Assembly (NCBI RefSeq): GCF_009696275.1
Contig: NZ_VUMI01000026.1
Coordinates: forward strand, 1 to 64,000
Source: Eisenbergiella porci
GTDB lineage: Bacteria > Bacillota > Clostridia > Lachnospirales > Lachnospiraceae
Direction of reading: 5' to 3'
DNA: 64,000 nt
Positions within the stretch are counted from its first letter, which is position 1. Each line of letters opens with the position of its first letter. The position numbers and the translations under genes were made by a program. Shown in pieces: positions 18,106-25,379 of the stretch. The notes under the pieces are model-generated. The model had not been told where the DNA came from. It saw only the letters and a program-made list of their open reading frames with translations, and made no database searches.

Positions 18106-19019
18106 ATGAAGTAATATGGCAATATAATTATAGGTTTCGGAAAAGGCGGAAAGACCCTGGCAGGCGCTCTTGCTTCTAAAGGGGAAAAGACAGCGCTGAT
18201 AGAGCGCTCCGATAAGATGTATGGCGGTGAAAACAACGCCAGAATGTCAGCGGCGGAGGGCGGGAGCTTTCAGGAAAAGGCAGACCGCTACCGTAAGGTA
18301 ATTGAGGAAAAAAGGCAGCTGACAGCTGAACTTAGTCAGAAAAATTATAATAAAGCCGTTGGGGCCGGGGTAGAAGTGCTTACCGGATCGGCAGCTTTTC
18401 TGGATGACCACAGAATTCTGGTTACATATCCGGAAGGAAATACGGAAGAGCTGTACGGAAAGAGAATATTTATTAATACCGGGGGAACGCCCTTTGTACC
18501 TCCCATTACAGGGCTGAAGGAAAGCCGCTATGCCTATACAAGCGAGGGCATGATGGAACTGGAGACACTTCCGGAGAAACTGCTTATTATCGGCGGCGGC
18601 TATATCGGGCTGGAATTTCCTTCCTACTATACCAATTTTGGCTCCCAGGTAACCATCGTGCAGGATGGGGAAGCCTTTATTCCCAGGGAAGATGAAGAGG
18701 TATCGGCAGCTGTCCTTGAGCATATGACGGCAGCGGGTATGCGGATTCTCAGAAAAGCAGCGGTAACTGCAGTAAGGGATGAGAACGGGAAAGCGCGCGC
18801 GTCCTGAAAGCCACAGCCGGGATGATGAAGGCTGTGATTGACGGAAAAACAGGACTGATTCTGGGGGCGCATCTGTACTGCGCGGAATCCTATGAAATAA
18901 TCAACCTGTTCAAGCTTGCCATGGATGCAGGTATTCCCTACACGGTTCTGAGAGATAATATTTATACGCATCCTACCATGAGCGAGGCCCTGAACGATTT
19001 GTTCGCAGCGCTAAATTAA
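18106..19019 (+). pseudogene. Decayed pyridine nucleotide-disulfide oxidoreductase
   Basis: The segment encodes an FAD/NAD(P) reductase but is broken in three places. (1) The natural start ATG AAG is followed at once by TAA, before YGNIIIGFGKGGKTLAG. (2) After DKMYGG the family's redox-active C-x4-C motif is missing; the text goes straight to ENNARMSAAEGGSF, an in-frame loss of roughly 15 residues. (3) After NGKAR near 18800 about 140 residues are gone and the frame shifts; the sequence resumes with VLKATAGMMKAVIDGKTG and the dimerisation tail YTHPTMSEALNDLFAALN to 19019. The NAD-binding GGGYIGLEF is intact. In the intact family the enzyme reduces a disulfide or quinone using NAD(P)H. Confidence 0.85.
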
Positions 19020-19192
19020 ATCTGACTGTTCGCCAGGCCAGCACATGTAGCTGCGCAGGCAAGCGCTTTGCAATGACCATATTAAAGAGATTCAGTCCAT
19101 CGCTAAAGGCGATTCAGGATGGAGGTTAGCAGTTACTGAGAAAAACTGAACAGTTACATTAAAATATATAAAAGAAAGCTAAGGAGATGATT

Positions 19193-20560
19193 ATGGGTTT
19201 TTCAGTTGAAAACGGAGTTCCGGTAATTACAGTGTTTATTCAGGGTATTTTAAGCTTTTTCTCACCCTGCGTCCTGCCCCTTGTTCCTCTGTATGTCAGC
19301 TATCTGGCAGGCGGGACCAAGACAGTGGACGAAAATGGAATTGTACATTATCCACGGAAAAAGGTGTTGATAAATACGCTGTTTTTCGTATTGGGTATCA
19401 GTTTTACCTTTTTCCTGCTGGGCTTCGGCTTCTCGGCGATGGGGCGTTTCTTTACCAACAACCGGGTGTGGTTCGCACGGATCAGCGGAATTATCATGAT
19501 TATGTTCGGTCTTTACCAGCTGGGAGTGTTCGGACGATCCGAAACCATTGAAAGAGAGCACCGCCTGCCCTTCCGGCTGGATCGGTTTTCCATGAATCCG
19601 CTGGTGGCGCTGCTGCTTGGCTTCACCTTCAGCTTCGCCTGGACACCCTGCGTAGGTCCTACGCTGGGAAGCGTGCTGTTGATGGCCTCCTCTTCCTCCT
19701 CTTCGGCAAAGGGATTCCTGTTGGTTGGCGTATACACACTGGGCTTTGTCATTCCTTTCCTGGCAGTGGGAATCTTTACCGGCTCCGTGCTTGATTTCTT
19801 TAAGAAAAAGAGAAATGTGGTAAAATATACAGTAAAGGTCGGCGCGGCGCTGCTGATCCTGATGGGTGTTATGACTCTTACCGGATTTATGAACGGCATT
19901 ACCAGCTACCTTTCCAAAGCGCAGCTTGGGGATGCGCCGGGGCAGTCCCAGATAACGGAAACGGAGAATGCGGCTGAAACCGTGCCGGAGAACGTTCCGG
20001 AAACCGCATCGAATACCCCTTCGCAGTCCGGACAGGCATCGTCAGAAAGCGACTCTTCAGGCACAGCCGCTCAGGAGAGCACACAGGCTGAGGAGAAAAA
20101 GACGCCTGCGCCTGATTTCACACTGGTGGATCAGTATGGTGAAACCCATACGCTTTCGGATTATAAAGGGAAAACGGTATTTTTGAACTTCTGGGCTACC
20201 TGGTGCCCTCCCTGTAAGGGAGAAATGCCCGACATCCAGGCGTTATATGAAAAATACGGGGAAAACAGCGAAGATCTGGTAGTGCTCGGCATTGCCAATC
20301 CGAAGTCGGATGAATATCCCTACAATCAGGACGGGACTCAGGAGGAAGTGGAAAAATTTCTGAGTGACAGCGGCTACAGCTTTCCTGTAGTCATGGATAT
20401 CACCGGCGAAATATTTTCCGCCTACGGCATCCGTTCCTTCCCCACCACCTTCATGATTGATAAGGACGGCAATGTATTCGGATATGCGCAGGGAGCGCTA
20501 AGCCCTGATATGATGGAGAGCATTGTTTCCCAGACAATGACAGGGAAGCGTGTGCAGTAA
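19193..20560 (+). CDS. CcdA-TlpA fusion: membrane thiol reductase plus thioredoxin-like domain
   Basis: 455 aa. Residues ~1-240 are a CcdA/DsbD-type membrane domain with six helices and the paired Cys-Pro motifs FFSPCVLPLVPLY and FAWTPCVGPTLG that pass electrons from cytoplasmic thioredoxin outward. A Ser/Glu/Thr-rich linker spans ~245-300. Residues ~305-450 are an extracytoplasmic TlpA/ResA-like thioredoxin with WCPPCK and the cis-Pro loop SFPTTFMID. Of two near ATGs, 19193 is chosen because AAGGAG would overlap the earlier one. The fusion lets one protein both deliver electrons and reduce exported disulfides. A terminator follows. Confidence 0.93.
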   Translation: MGFSVENGVPVITVFIQGILSFFSPCVLPLVPLYVSYLAGGTKTVDENGIVHYPRKKVLINTLFFVLGISFTFFLLGFGFSAMGRFFTNNRVWFARISGIIMIMFGLYQLGVFGRSETIEREHRLPFRLDRFSMNPLVALLLGFTFSFAWTPCVGPTLGSVLLMASSSSSSAKGFLLVGVYTLGFVIPFLAVGIFTGSVLDFFKKKRNVVKYTVKVGAALLILMGVMTLTGFMNGITSYLSKAQLGDAPGQSQITETENAAETVPENVPETASNTPSQSGQASSESDSSGTAAQESTQAEEKKTPAPDFTLVDQYGETHTLSDYKGKTVFLNFWATWCPPCKGEMPDIQALYEKYGENSEDLVVLGIANPKSDEYPYNQDGTQEEVEKFLSDSGYSFPVVMDITGEIFSAYGIRSFPTTFMIDKDGNVFGYAQGALSPDMMESIVSQTMTGKRVQ

Positions 20561-20600
20561 GAAAAAGGGAACAATAATACAGGAATAAATGGAAAATAAA

Positions 20601-20642
20601 AACTAGTTCAGCCATGTGAAAAAATGGCTGAGCTGGTTTTTT
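20601..20642 (+). terminator. Terminator after the CcdA-TlpA gene
   Basis: AACTAGTTCAGCCAT (20601-20615) pairs with ATGGCTGAGCTGGTT (20624-20638), two G-T pairs included, and runs into a T tract. It may also act on the converging GNAT gene. Confidence 0.8.
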
Positions 20643-20665
20643 GCGGCGCGCCCGGAGGCATACGT

Positions 20666-21151
20666 TTACAGCTGCAGGGTATAAATGCAGAGGCCTGAGG
20701 CCATATCAGGAAAATGAAGGATTTCCTGCAGGGAAAAGCCGCTTTTTTCCAGAACCCGGCAGGAGCCTGCGTTGTCCTGGACTACATAGGCCTTCAGACA
20801 CCCGATTTTTTCAGCGGCAGCAGCATTTTTCATGTGCCGCACCACTTCGGTGCTGTAGCCCTTATTCCAGCAGTCAGGATAAAGGAATACGGACATGGAG
20901 CGCGTATCCGGCTCATTTTCCTCCTGCTTCAGCGCCGCAATGCCCACAGGGGATTCGTCCTCTGTCAGACAGATAAGCCAGCCTGAATTGCCGGATTTGG
21001 TATATTCATAAAAAAGCTCCTCGGCCTCCTTCCGGCTGGTATGGGTTGAAAAACGCATGTATTTTGCCACCCTGGGATCTGAGGTAAGGGAATAGATGGT
21101 ATCAATGTCCGCCTCGGTGAGCGGACGGAGAAAGGTTTTATCAGCTGCCAT
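20666..21151 (-). CDS. GNAT N-acetyltransferase (RimJ/RimL type)
   Basis: 161-aa acetyl-CoA-dependent acetyltransferase. The protein begins MAADKTFLRPLTEADIDTIYSL, has the motif-A region YPDCWNKGYSTEVVRHMKNAA (Q/RxxGxG/A loop degenerate) and the VVQDNAGSCRVLEKSGF segment typical of RimJ/RimL relatives that modify ribosomal protein N-termini or small amines. AGGAGG lies ten bases upstream of ATG. It is separated from asnA by a strong hairpin, so it is probably its own transcript. Substrate not predictable. Confidence 0.88.
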   Translation of the reverse strand: MAADKTFLRPLTEADIDTIYSLTSDPRVAKYMRFSTHTSRKEAEELFYEYTKSGNSGWLICLTEDESPVGIAALKQEENEPDTRSMSVFLYPDCWNKGYSTEVVRHMKNAAAAEKIGCLKAYVVQDNAGSCRVLEKSGFSLQEILHFPDMASGLCIYTLQL

Positions 21152-21183
21152 TTTTAGCTGCCTCCTGGAATTGTAATTTGAAG

Positions 21184-21217
21184 AAGCCCCGCCGGCAGTG
21201 TGTGCCGGTCAGGGCTT
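21184..21217 (-). terminator. asnA terminator
   Basis: On the plus strand AAGCCC and GCCGGCA (21184-21197) pair with TGCCGG and GGGCTT (21203-21217). On the minus strand the hairpin comes 20 bases after the asnA stop and is followed by a pyrimidine-rich CTTCTTC tail. Confidence 0.7.
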
Positions 21218-21237
21218 TCTTAACGTAAAAATACGGC

Positions 21238-22248
21238 CTACAGAAGATGGATGCCGTGGCTTTCCGCTTCCGCCATTATTTCCTCCGGCCACAGAGAGCA
21301 CTGAACCTCCCCGATGTGGGCTTTTCTCAGGAAGAACATACAGATACGGGACTGGCCGATACCGCCGCCGATGGTGTAGGGCAGCTTTTCTTCAATAATA
21401 GCCTTCTGGAAGGGCAGCTGCGCCCGTTCCGGGCAGCCTGCTTTTTCAAGCTGGGAAAGCAGGGCCTCTTTATCTACACGGATACCCATGGAGGACAGCT
21501 CCAGCGCAATGTCCAGAACCGGATAATAAACCACGATATCCGCATTCAGGGACCAGTCGTCGTAGTCCGGCGCGCGGCCGTCATGCCTTTCGCCGGATTC
21601 CAGCGTATCGCCGATCTGCATGATGCAGACAGCGCCTTTGGCCTTGGCAATATAGTATTCCCTTTCCTTTGGCGTATTGTCGGGGAACATGGTTTCCAGC
21701 TCCTGGGTGGTAACAAAGAAAATATCGTGGGGAAGGATTTCTTCTATGTAATCGTACTGGATGGACATGAACTTTTCCGTTTTGCGCAGTACCTTATATA
21801 CAATGCGCACGATATCCTTCAGCGTGTCGAGGCTGCGTTCCTCTTTGGTTATGATTTTTTCCCAGTCCCACTGATCCACGTAAATGGAGTGGATATTGTC
21901 CGTAACCTCATCCCTGCGTATGGCGCTCATATCAGTATAGAGGCCTTCGCCGGGCTGGAAGCCGTATTTTTTCAGCGCGAAGCGTTTCCATTTGGCCAGA
22001 GACTGTACGATCTCGGCTTCGTAATCATTCTGTTCCTTGATGCCGAAAGCTACGGGACGCTCAATCCCGTTCAGGTTATCGTTCAGGCCGGAAGCAGGGT
22101 CTACAAAAAGCGGCGCAGATACACGCAGCAGGTTCAGCCGTTCTGCCAGCAGCGTCTGAAAGAAGTCCTTTACCGTCTTAATGCCGATCTGGGTATCGTG
22201 GAGGGAAAGGGATGATTCGTAATTTTTAGGGATGTTTAAGTTTTCCAT
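21238..22248 (-). CDS. asnA: Aspartate-ammonia ligase
   Basis: 336-aa ammonia-dependent asparagine synthetase, close to the 330 aa of E. coli AsnA. It makes asparagine from aspartate, NH4+ and ATP with release of AMP, and is related to class II aspartyl-tRNA synthetases. Visible signatures are VSAPLFVDPASGLNDNLNG, DMSAIRRDEVTDNIHSIYVDQWDWEK and the C-terminal class-II motif GGGIGQSRICMFFLRKAHIGEVQ. The RBS CGGAGA lies upstream of ATG. It has its own strong promoter and a short leader with no room for a T-box. Confidence 0.97.
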   Translation of the reverse strand: MENLNIPKNYESSLSLHDTQIGIKTVKDFFQTLLAERLNLLRVSAPLFVDPASGLNDNLNGIERPVAFGIKEQNDYEAEIVQSLAKWKRFALKKYGFQPGEGLYTDMSAIRRDEVTDNIHSIYVDQWDWEKIITKEERSLDTLKDIVRIVYKVLRKTEKFMSIQYDYIEEILPHDIFFVTTQELETMFPDNTPKEREYYIAKAKGAVCIMQIGDTLESGERHDGRAPDYDDWSLNADIVVYYPVLDIALELSSMGIRVDKEALLSQLEKAGCPERAQLPFQKAIIEEKLPYTIGGGIGQSRICMFFLRKAHIGEVQCSLWPEEIMAEAESHGIHLL

Positions 22249-22317
22249 CTTTTTTTCTCCGGTTATATTGCGGCCGGATATATACCTCCGAATTTTTGGT
22301 TAAAATAATCCTTTCCT

Positions 22318-22346
22318 ATCATAATCCAGCAAAAAGGCGATGTCAA
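22318..22346 (-). promoter_or_regulatory. asnA promoter
   Basis: On the minus strand a perfect TTGACA (22346-22341), a 17-base spacer and TATGAT (22323-22318) lie 70 bases before the asnA start. Confidence 0.85.
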
Positions 22347-22373
22347 TTGCTTATGTGAAAAACAGGGAGGGAA

Positions 22374-22391
22374 GGTTACTGAACAGTAACC
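22374..22391. repeat. Perfect 8-bp palindrome GGTTACTG-AA-CAGTAACC
   Basis: A perfect inverted repeat in the asnA/response-regulator intergenic region, between the two divergent promoters. It resembles short TAACTG...CAGTTA elements found elsewhere between genes in this window. It could be an operator or one of a family of small dispersed repeats. Confidence 0.55.
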
Positions 22392-22431
22392 CTGAACTGT
22401 GAAGCTGCACTGAACGTATTCGACAGGAATA

Positions 22432-22460
22432 TTGTCTTTTGGGCAGGAGGACTTTATAAT
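22432..22460 (+). promoter_or_regulatory. Promoter of the OmpR/kinase pair
   Basis: TTGTCT (22432-22437), a 17-base spacer and a perfect TATAAT (22455-22460), ~95 bases before the response regulator start. Confidence 0.7.
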
Positions 22461-22554
22461 GTAGGGATAAGCAGAGGAAAATGAGCGGGATACAGGTGAG
22501 TGGTTTTTAAACAGATAGAAAATTAAGGGAAGAATGGAAGGAAGGGAACAGGGA

Positions 22555-23268
22555 ATGAACCGTAAAATGGATAAGGACAGGGTTTTGCTGGTGGAGGATG
22601 ATGGAAGCCTGATTGACGGGCTGGAATACGCCCTGAAGAAGGACGGGTTTGAGGTGGAGGTAGCAAGGAGTGTGGAGGAGTTTGGAAAGCTTTACACGGA
22701 CGGAAGGTTTGATGTGGTTTTGCTGGATGTTTCACTGCCGGACGGGAACGGATTTGAGATTTGCGAACGGATCCGGCGGACCTCGGAGGTGCCGATTCTG
22801 TTTCTGACGGCTGCGGATGAGGAGTTCAATGTGGTCAGGGGGCTGGATATGGGCGGGGATGATTATGTGTCCAAGCCGTTTCGGCTCAACGAACTGCTTT
22901 CCAGGATTCATTCGCTGCAAAGAAGGGCCGGAAAAAGAGGAAAAGGGGCGGGCGTGGTACAGGAGCCTGTGCTGGAGTCCGGCGGTATCCGGGTGGATTT
23001 GGTGGGAAACAGGGCCTGGCTGGAGGAGGAGCCGCTTGAGCTTACAGCGCAGGAATACCGGCTGCTTTGTCTGTTTCTTAAGAATCAGGGGATGATTCTG
23101 ACAAGGGAGCGGATTCTTGACAGGCTTTGGGACGGAAACGGGGAGTTTGTGGACGATAATACGCTGTCCGTTTATATCAGGAGGCTGCGGAGCAAAATAG
23201 AAGAGGAGCCTTCTTCTCCGAAGCATCTGCTCACGGTACGGGGGCTTGGTTATCAGTGGAAGGAATAA
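22555..23268 (+). CDS. OmpR-family response regulator
   Basis: 237-aa two-component regulator. The receiver domain has the acidic pair in LLVEDDGSL, phosphoacceptor Asp in DVVLLDVSLPDGNG and Lys in YVSKPFRL. The winged-helix effector domain has LTAQEYRLLCLFLKNQG and TLSVYIRRLRSKIE. ATG 22555 (AGGGAACAGGGA before it) is used; ATG 22534 seven codons earlier is also possible. A kinase gene follows 21 bases later and an ABC exporter after that, the gene order of peptide-antibiotic sensing and resistance modules. Confidence 0.93.
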   Translation: MNRKMDKDRVLLVEDDGSLIDGLEYALKKDGFEVEVARSVEEFGKLYTDGRFDVVLLDVSLPDGNGFEICERIRRTSEVPILFLTAADEEFNVVRGLDMGGDDYVSKPFRLNELLSRIHSLQRRAGKRGKGAGVVQEPVLESGGIRVDLVGNRAWLEEEPLELTAQEYRLLCLFLKNQGMILTRERILDRLWDGNGEFVDDNTLSVYIRRLRSKIEEEPSSPKHLLTVRGLGYQWKE

Positions 23269-23289
23269 GTCTGGCGGCAAAGGAGTTTA

Positions 23290-24543
23290 ATGGTGGGAAG
23301 TTTATGTAAAGACAGGGATATACGCAGTTTTTTGGCGGGAAGCGCCGCTTTGATATTATGTCTGGTATTGACAGGCGGCTTCCTTCTGTTCAGACAGATG
23401 GAAGATATAAAAAAAGTGTATCTGCAACAGCAGGCGGAAGCGGCCGGCGCCCTGCTGGAGGCCGGTGTGGATCCGGCCCGGGCGGCAAAGCTGCTTGCCG
23501 GGGAAATATCGGAAGAAATGGCTGCGCAGGGCAGGCTGTTGATGCGCCGGGCAGGATATGAAGAGACGCTGGCGGTTTACCTGATGCCTGTCCTGCGTTC
23601 CCTGGGCGGTAAATGGGGAGCTGTCTACTCCGTTTTTGGCCTGACAGCCATTGGCCTGTCGGTATTTCTGGTATTTTGTCTGCTGCAAAGGGAGCATATC
23701 AGGCTTAAGGAAATGGAGGAAAATGTGCGCCGGTTTACGGAAGGAAATTTTGACCGGAGGATCGCTGCCGAAGGGGAAGGTGATTTCGCGCTGCTTTCCA
23801 CGGCGGTGAATGAAATGGCATCCTCGCTGAATTCCCACAGGGAAGCTCAGATGAAGGCAAAGGAATTTCTGAAGGATACGATTTCCGATATTTCCCATCA
23901 GCTGAAAACGCCGCTGGCAGCTCTTTTTATGTATCAGGATATCATTCAGCAGGAGAGCGTAGAAGAGGAAACGGTGAAAAAATTCGCCGCCAAATCCGTG
24001 GCCGCCCTGGAACGGATGCAGACGCTTGTATTGAATCTGCTTAAAATCGCCCGGTTGGATGCGGATATGATCCGGTTCGGCAGCCAGGAGGTGAAGGTGC
24101 GCGGGCTGATGGAGGATATCCGTTCGGAATTTGAAACACGTGCGCAGAGGGAGGGCAAAGAGATAATTCTGGAGGGCAGCCAGGCCTGCTATACTGTGTG
24201 CGACAGGGACTGGATGCAGGAGGCTGTCTCCAACCTGGTGAAAAATGCGCTGGATCATACAAAAGAAGGCGGAAAAATAGAGATTTCCTGGGAGGCGGTG
24301 GGAACCGGAACAAGGATTCAGGTAAAGGACAACGGAAACGGTATCCATCCTGAGGACATGTACGCTATCTTCAAACGATTCTACAGGAGCCGTTTCTCCA
24401 ATGACGGGGAAGGGGCCGGGCTGGGGCTTCCTCTGGCCAAGGCGATTGTGGAAGGGCATGAAGGGACGATAAGTGTGGAGAGTGCCTTGGGAGAGGGCGC
24501 TTTGTTTACGGTGTTTCTTCCTTACAAAGAAGTAAACCGGTAA
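23290..24543 (+). CDS. Sensor histidine kinase of the ABC-exporter module
   Basis: 417-aa kinase with two transmembrane helices (~15-37 and ~118-140) flanking a short outside loop of about 75 residues, then a HAMP linker, the DHp box DTISDISHQLKTPLAALF with the phosphorylated His, and a HATPase with N-box NLVKNALDH, DNGNGI and GEGAGLGLPLAK. AAAGGAG precedes ATG. It should phosphorylate the OmpR-type regulator encoded just upstream. The loop is longer than in the BceS class (nearly none), so it may sense its ligand directly. Confidence 0.93.
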   Translation: MVGSLCKDRDIRSFLAGSAALILCLVLTGGFLLFRQMEDIKKVYLQQQAEAAGALLEAGVDPARAAKLLAGEISEEMAAQGRLLMRRAGYEETLAVYLMPVLRSLGGKWGAVYSVFGLTAIGLSVFLVFCLLQREHIRLKEMEENVRRFTEGNFDRRIAAEGEGDFALLSTAVNEMASSLNSHREAQMKAKEFLKDTISDISHQLKTPLAALFMYQDIIQQESVEEETVKKFAAKSVAALERMQTLVLNLLKIARLDADMIRFGSQEVKVRGLMEDIRSEFETRAQREGKEIILEGSQACYTVCDRDWMQEAVSNLVKNALDHTKEGGKIEISWEAVGTGTRIQVKDNGNGIHPEDMYAIFKRFYRSRFSNDGEGAGLGLPLAKAIVEGHEGTISVESALGEGALFTVFLPYKEVNR

Positions 24544-24544
24544 T

Positions 24545-24560
24545 CTTACAAATTTGCAAG
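24545..24560. promoter_or_regulatory. Near-perfect palindrome before the ABC exporter genes
   Basis: CTTACAAATTTGCAAG is an inverted repeat with one mismatched pair, located between the kinase stop and the ATPase gene. It is a candidate site for the adjacent response regulator; this is inference from position only. Confidence 0.4.
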
Positions 24561-24683
24561 CTGCCATACACCTTGGCGTAAGGCGCATCCATTATACTTA
24601 CTTTCAACAAATAAATAAAGCTTTCGCGGAATACTCAGCCGGGAAAGCATCAATTCTATAAACATTAAGAAAGGAAGTTCAGG

Positions 24684-25379
24684 ATGGAAATCTTAAAAGT
24701 AGAAAATCTTGGAAAAACCTACGGCACAGGAGATGCGAAGGTGGAAGCGCTGAAAAACGTATCCTTCACGCTGCAAAAAGGAGAATTTGCGGCAGTGGTG
24801 GGAGAATCCGGTTCCGGGAAAAGCACGCTGTTAAATCTGGTGGGCGGACTGGATACACCGGGCGCAGGCAAAATACTGGTGGAGGGCAGGGATCTTTTTT
24901 CCATGAAGGAAAAAGAAAGGACCGTATTCCGGAGGCGGAACATCGGGTTTATTTTCCAGGGCTTCCATCTGATACCGGAGCTTACCGTGGAACAGAACCT
25001 GGTGTTCCCGGTGCTTCTGGATTACCAGAAGCCGGACATGGCATACGTGGAGGAGCTGATGGGAAATTTGGGGCTGAAGGAAAGAAGGAAGCACCTGCCC
25101 AGCCAGCTTTCCGGGGGACAGCAGCAGAGAGTGGCGATCGGCAGGGCGTTGATGAATCATCCGGCGCTGATTCTGGCGGATGAACCTACAGGCAACCTGG
25201 ATTCCAGGACGAGCCGCGAGGTCATTTCCCTGCTGCACAGCCTGTCCCGCAAATACCGTCAGACAGTGCTTATGATCACACATAACATGAATATTGCGGC
25301 GGATGCGGACCGGGTATTTCAGGTGACGGACGGCTGCCTGAAGGAAGTGAATGCCGGAAGGGAGGCTATATATGAATAG
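24684..25379 (+). CDS. ABC transporter ATP-binding protein (LolD/MacB/SalX type)
   Basis: 231-aa ATPase. Walker A GESGSGKST, Q-loop FIFQGFHLIPELT, signature LSGGQQQRVAIGRA, Walker B LILADEPTGNLD and H-loop MITHN are all present. AGGAAG precedes ATG. Its stop overlaps the permease start by eight bases (ATGAATAG), so the subunits are translationally coupled. This subtype powers FtsX-like permeases that export or dislodge peptides and lipids rather than import sugars. Probably induced by the two-component system encoded upstream. Confidence 0.95.
   Translation: MEILKVENLGKTYGTGDAKVEALKNVSFTLQKGEFAAVVGESGSGKSTLLNLVGGLDTPGAGKILVEGRDLFSMKEKERTVFRRRNIGFIFQGFHLIPELTVEQNLVFPVLLDYQKPDMAYVEELMGNLGLKERRKHLPSQLSGGQQQRVAIGRALMNHPALILADEPTGNLDSRTSREVISLLHSLSRKYRQTVLMITHNMNIAADADRVFQVTDGCLKEVNAGREAIYE

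Noticed and set aside
21247-22215. 322-codon plus-strand open frame opposite asnA
   Set aside because: Lies wholly within asnA, lacks a ribosome site and resembles no protein family.
22249-22317. T-box or other riboswitch before asnA
   Set aside because: The promoter is only ~70 bases from the start codon, leaving no room for such an element, and no T-box sequence is present.
23356-24588. 410-codon minus-strand frame across the histidine kinase
   Set aside because: Antisense shadow; kinase motifs on the plus strand are complete.
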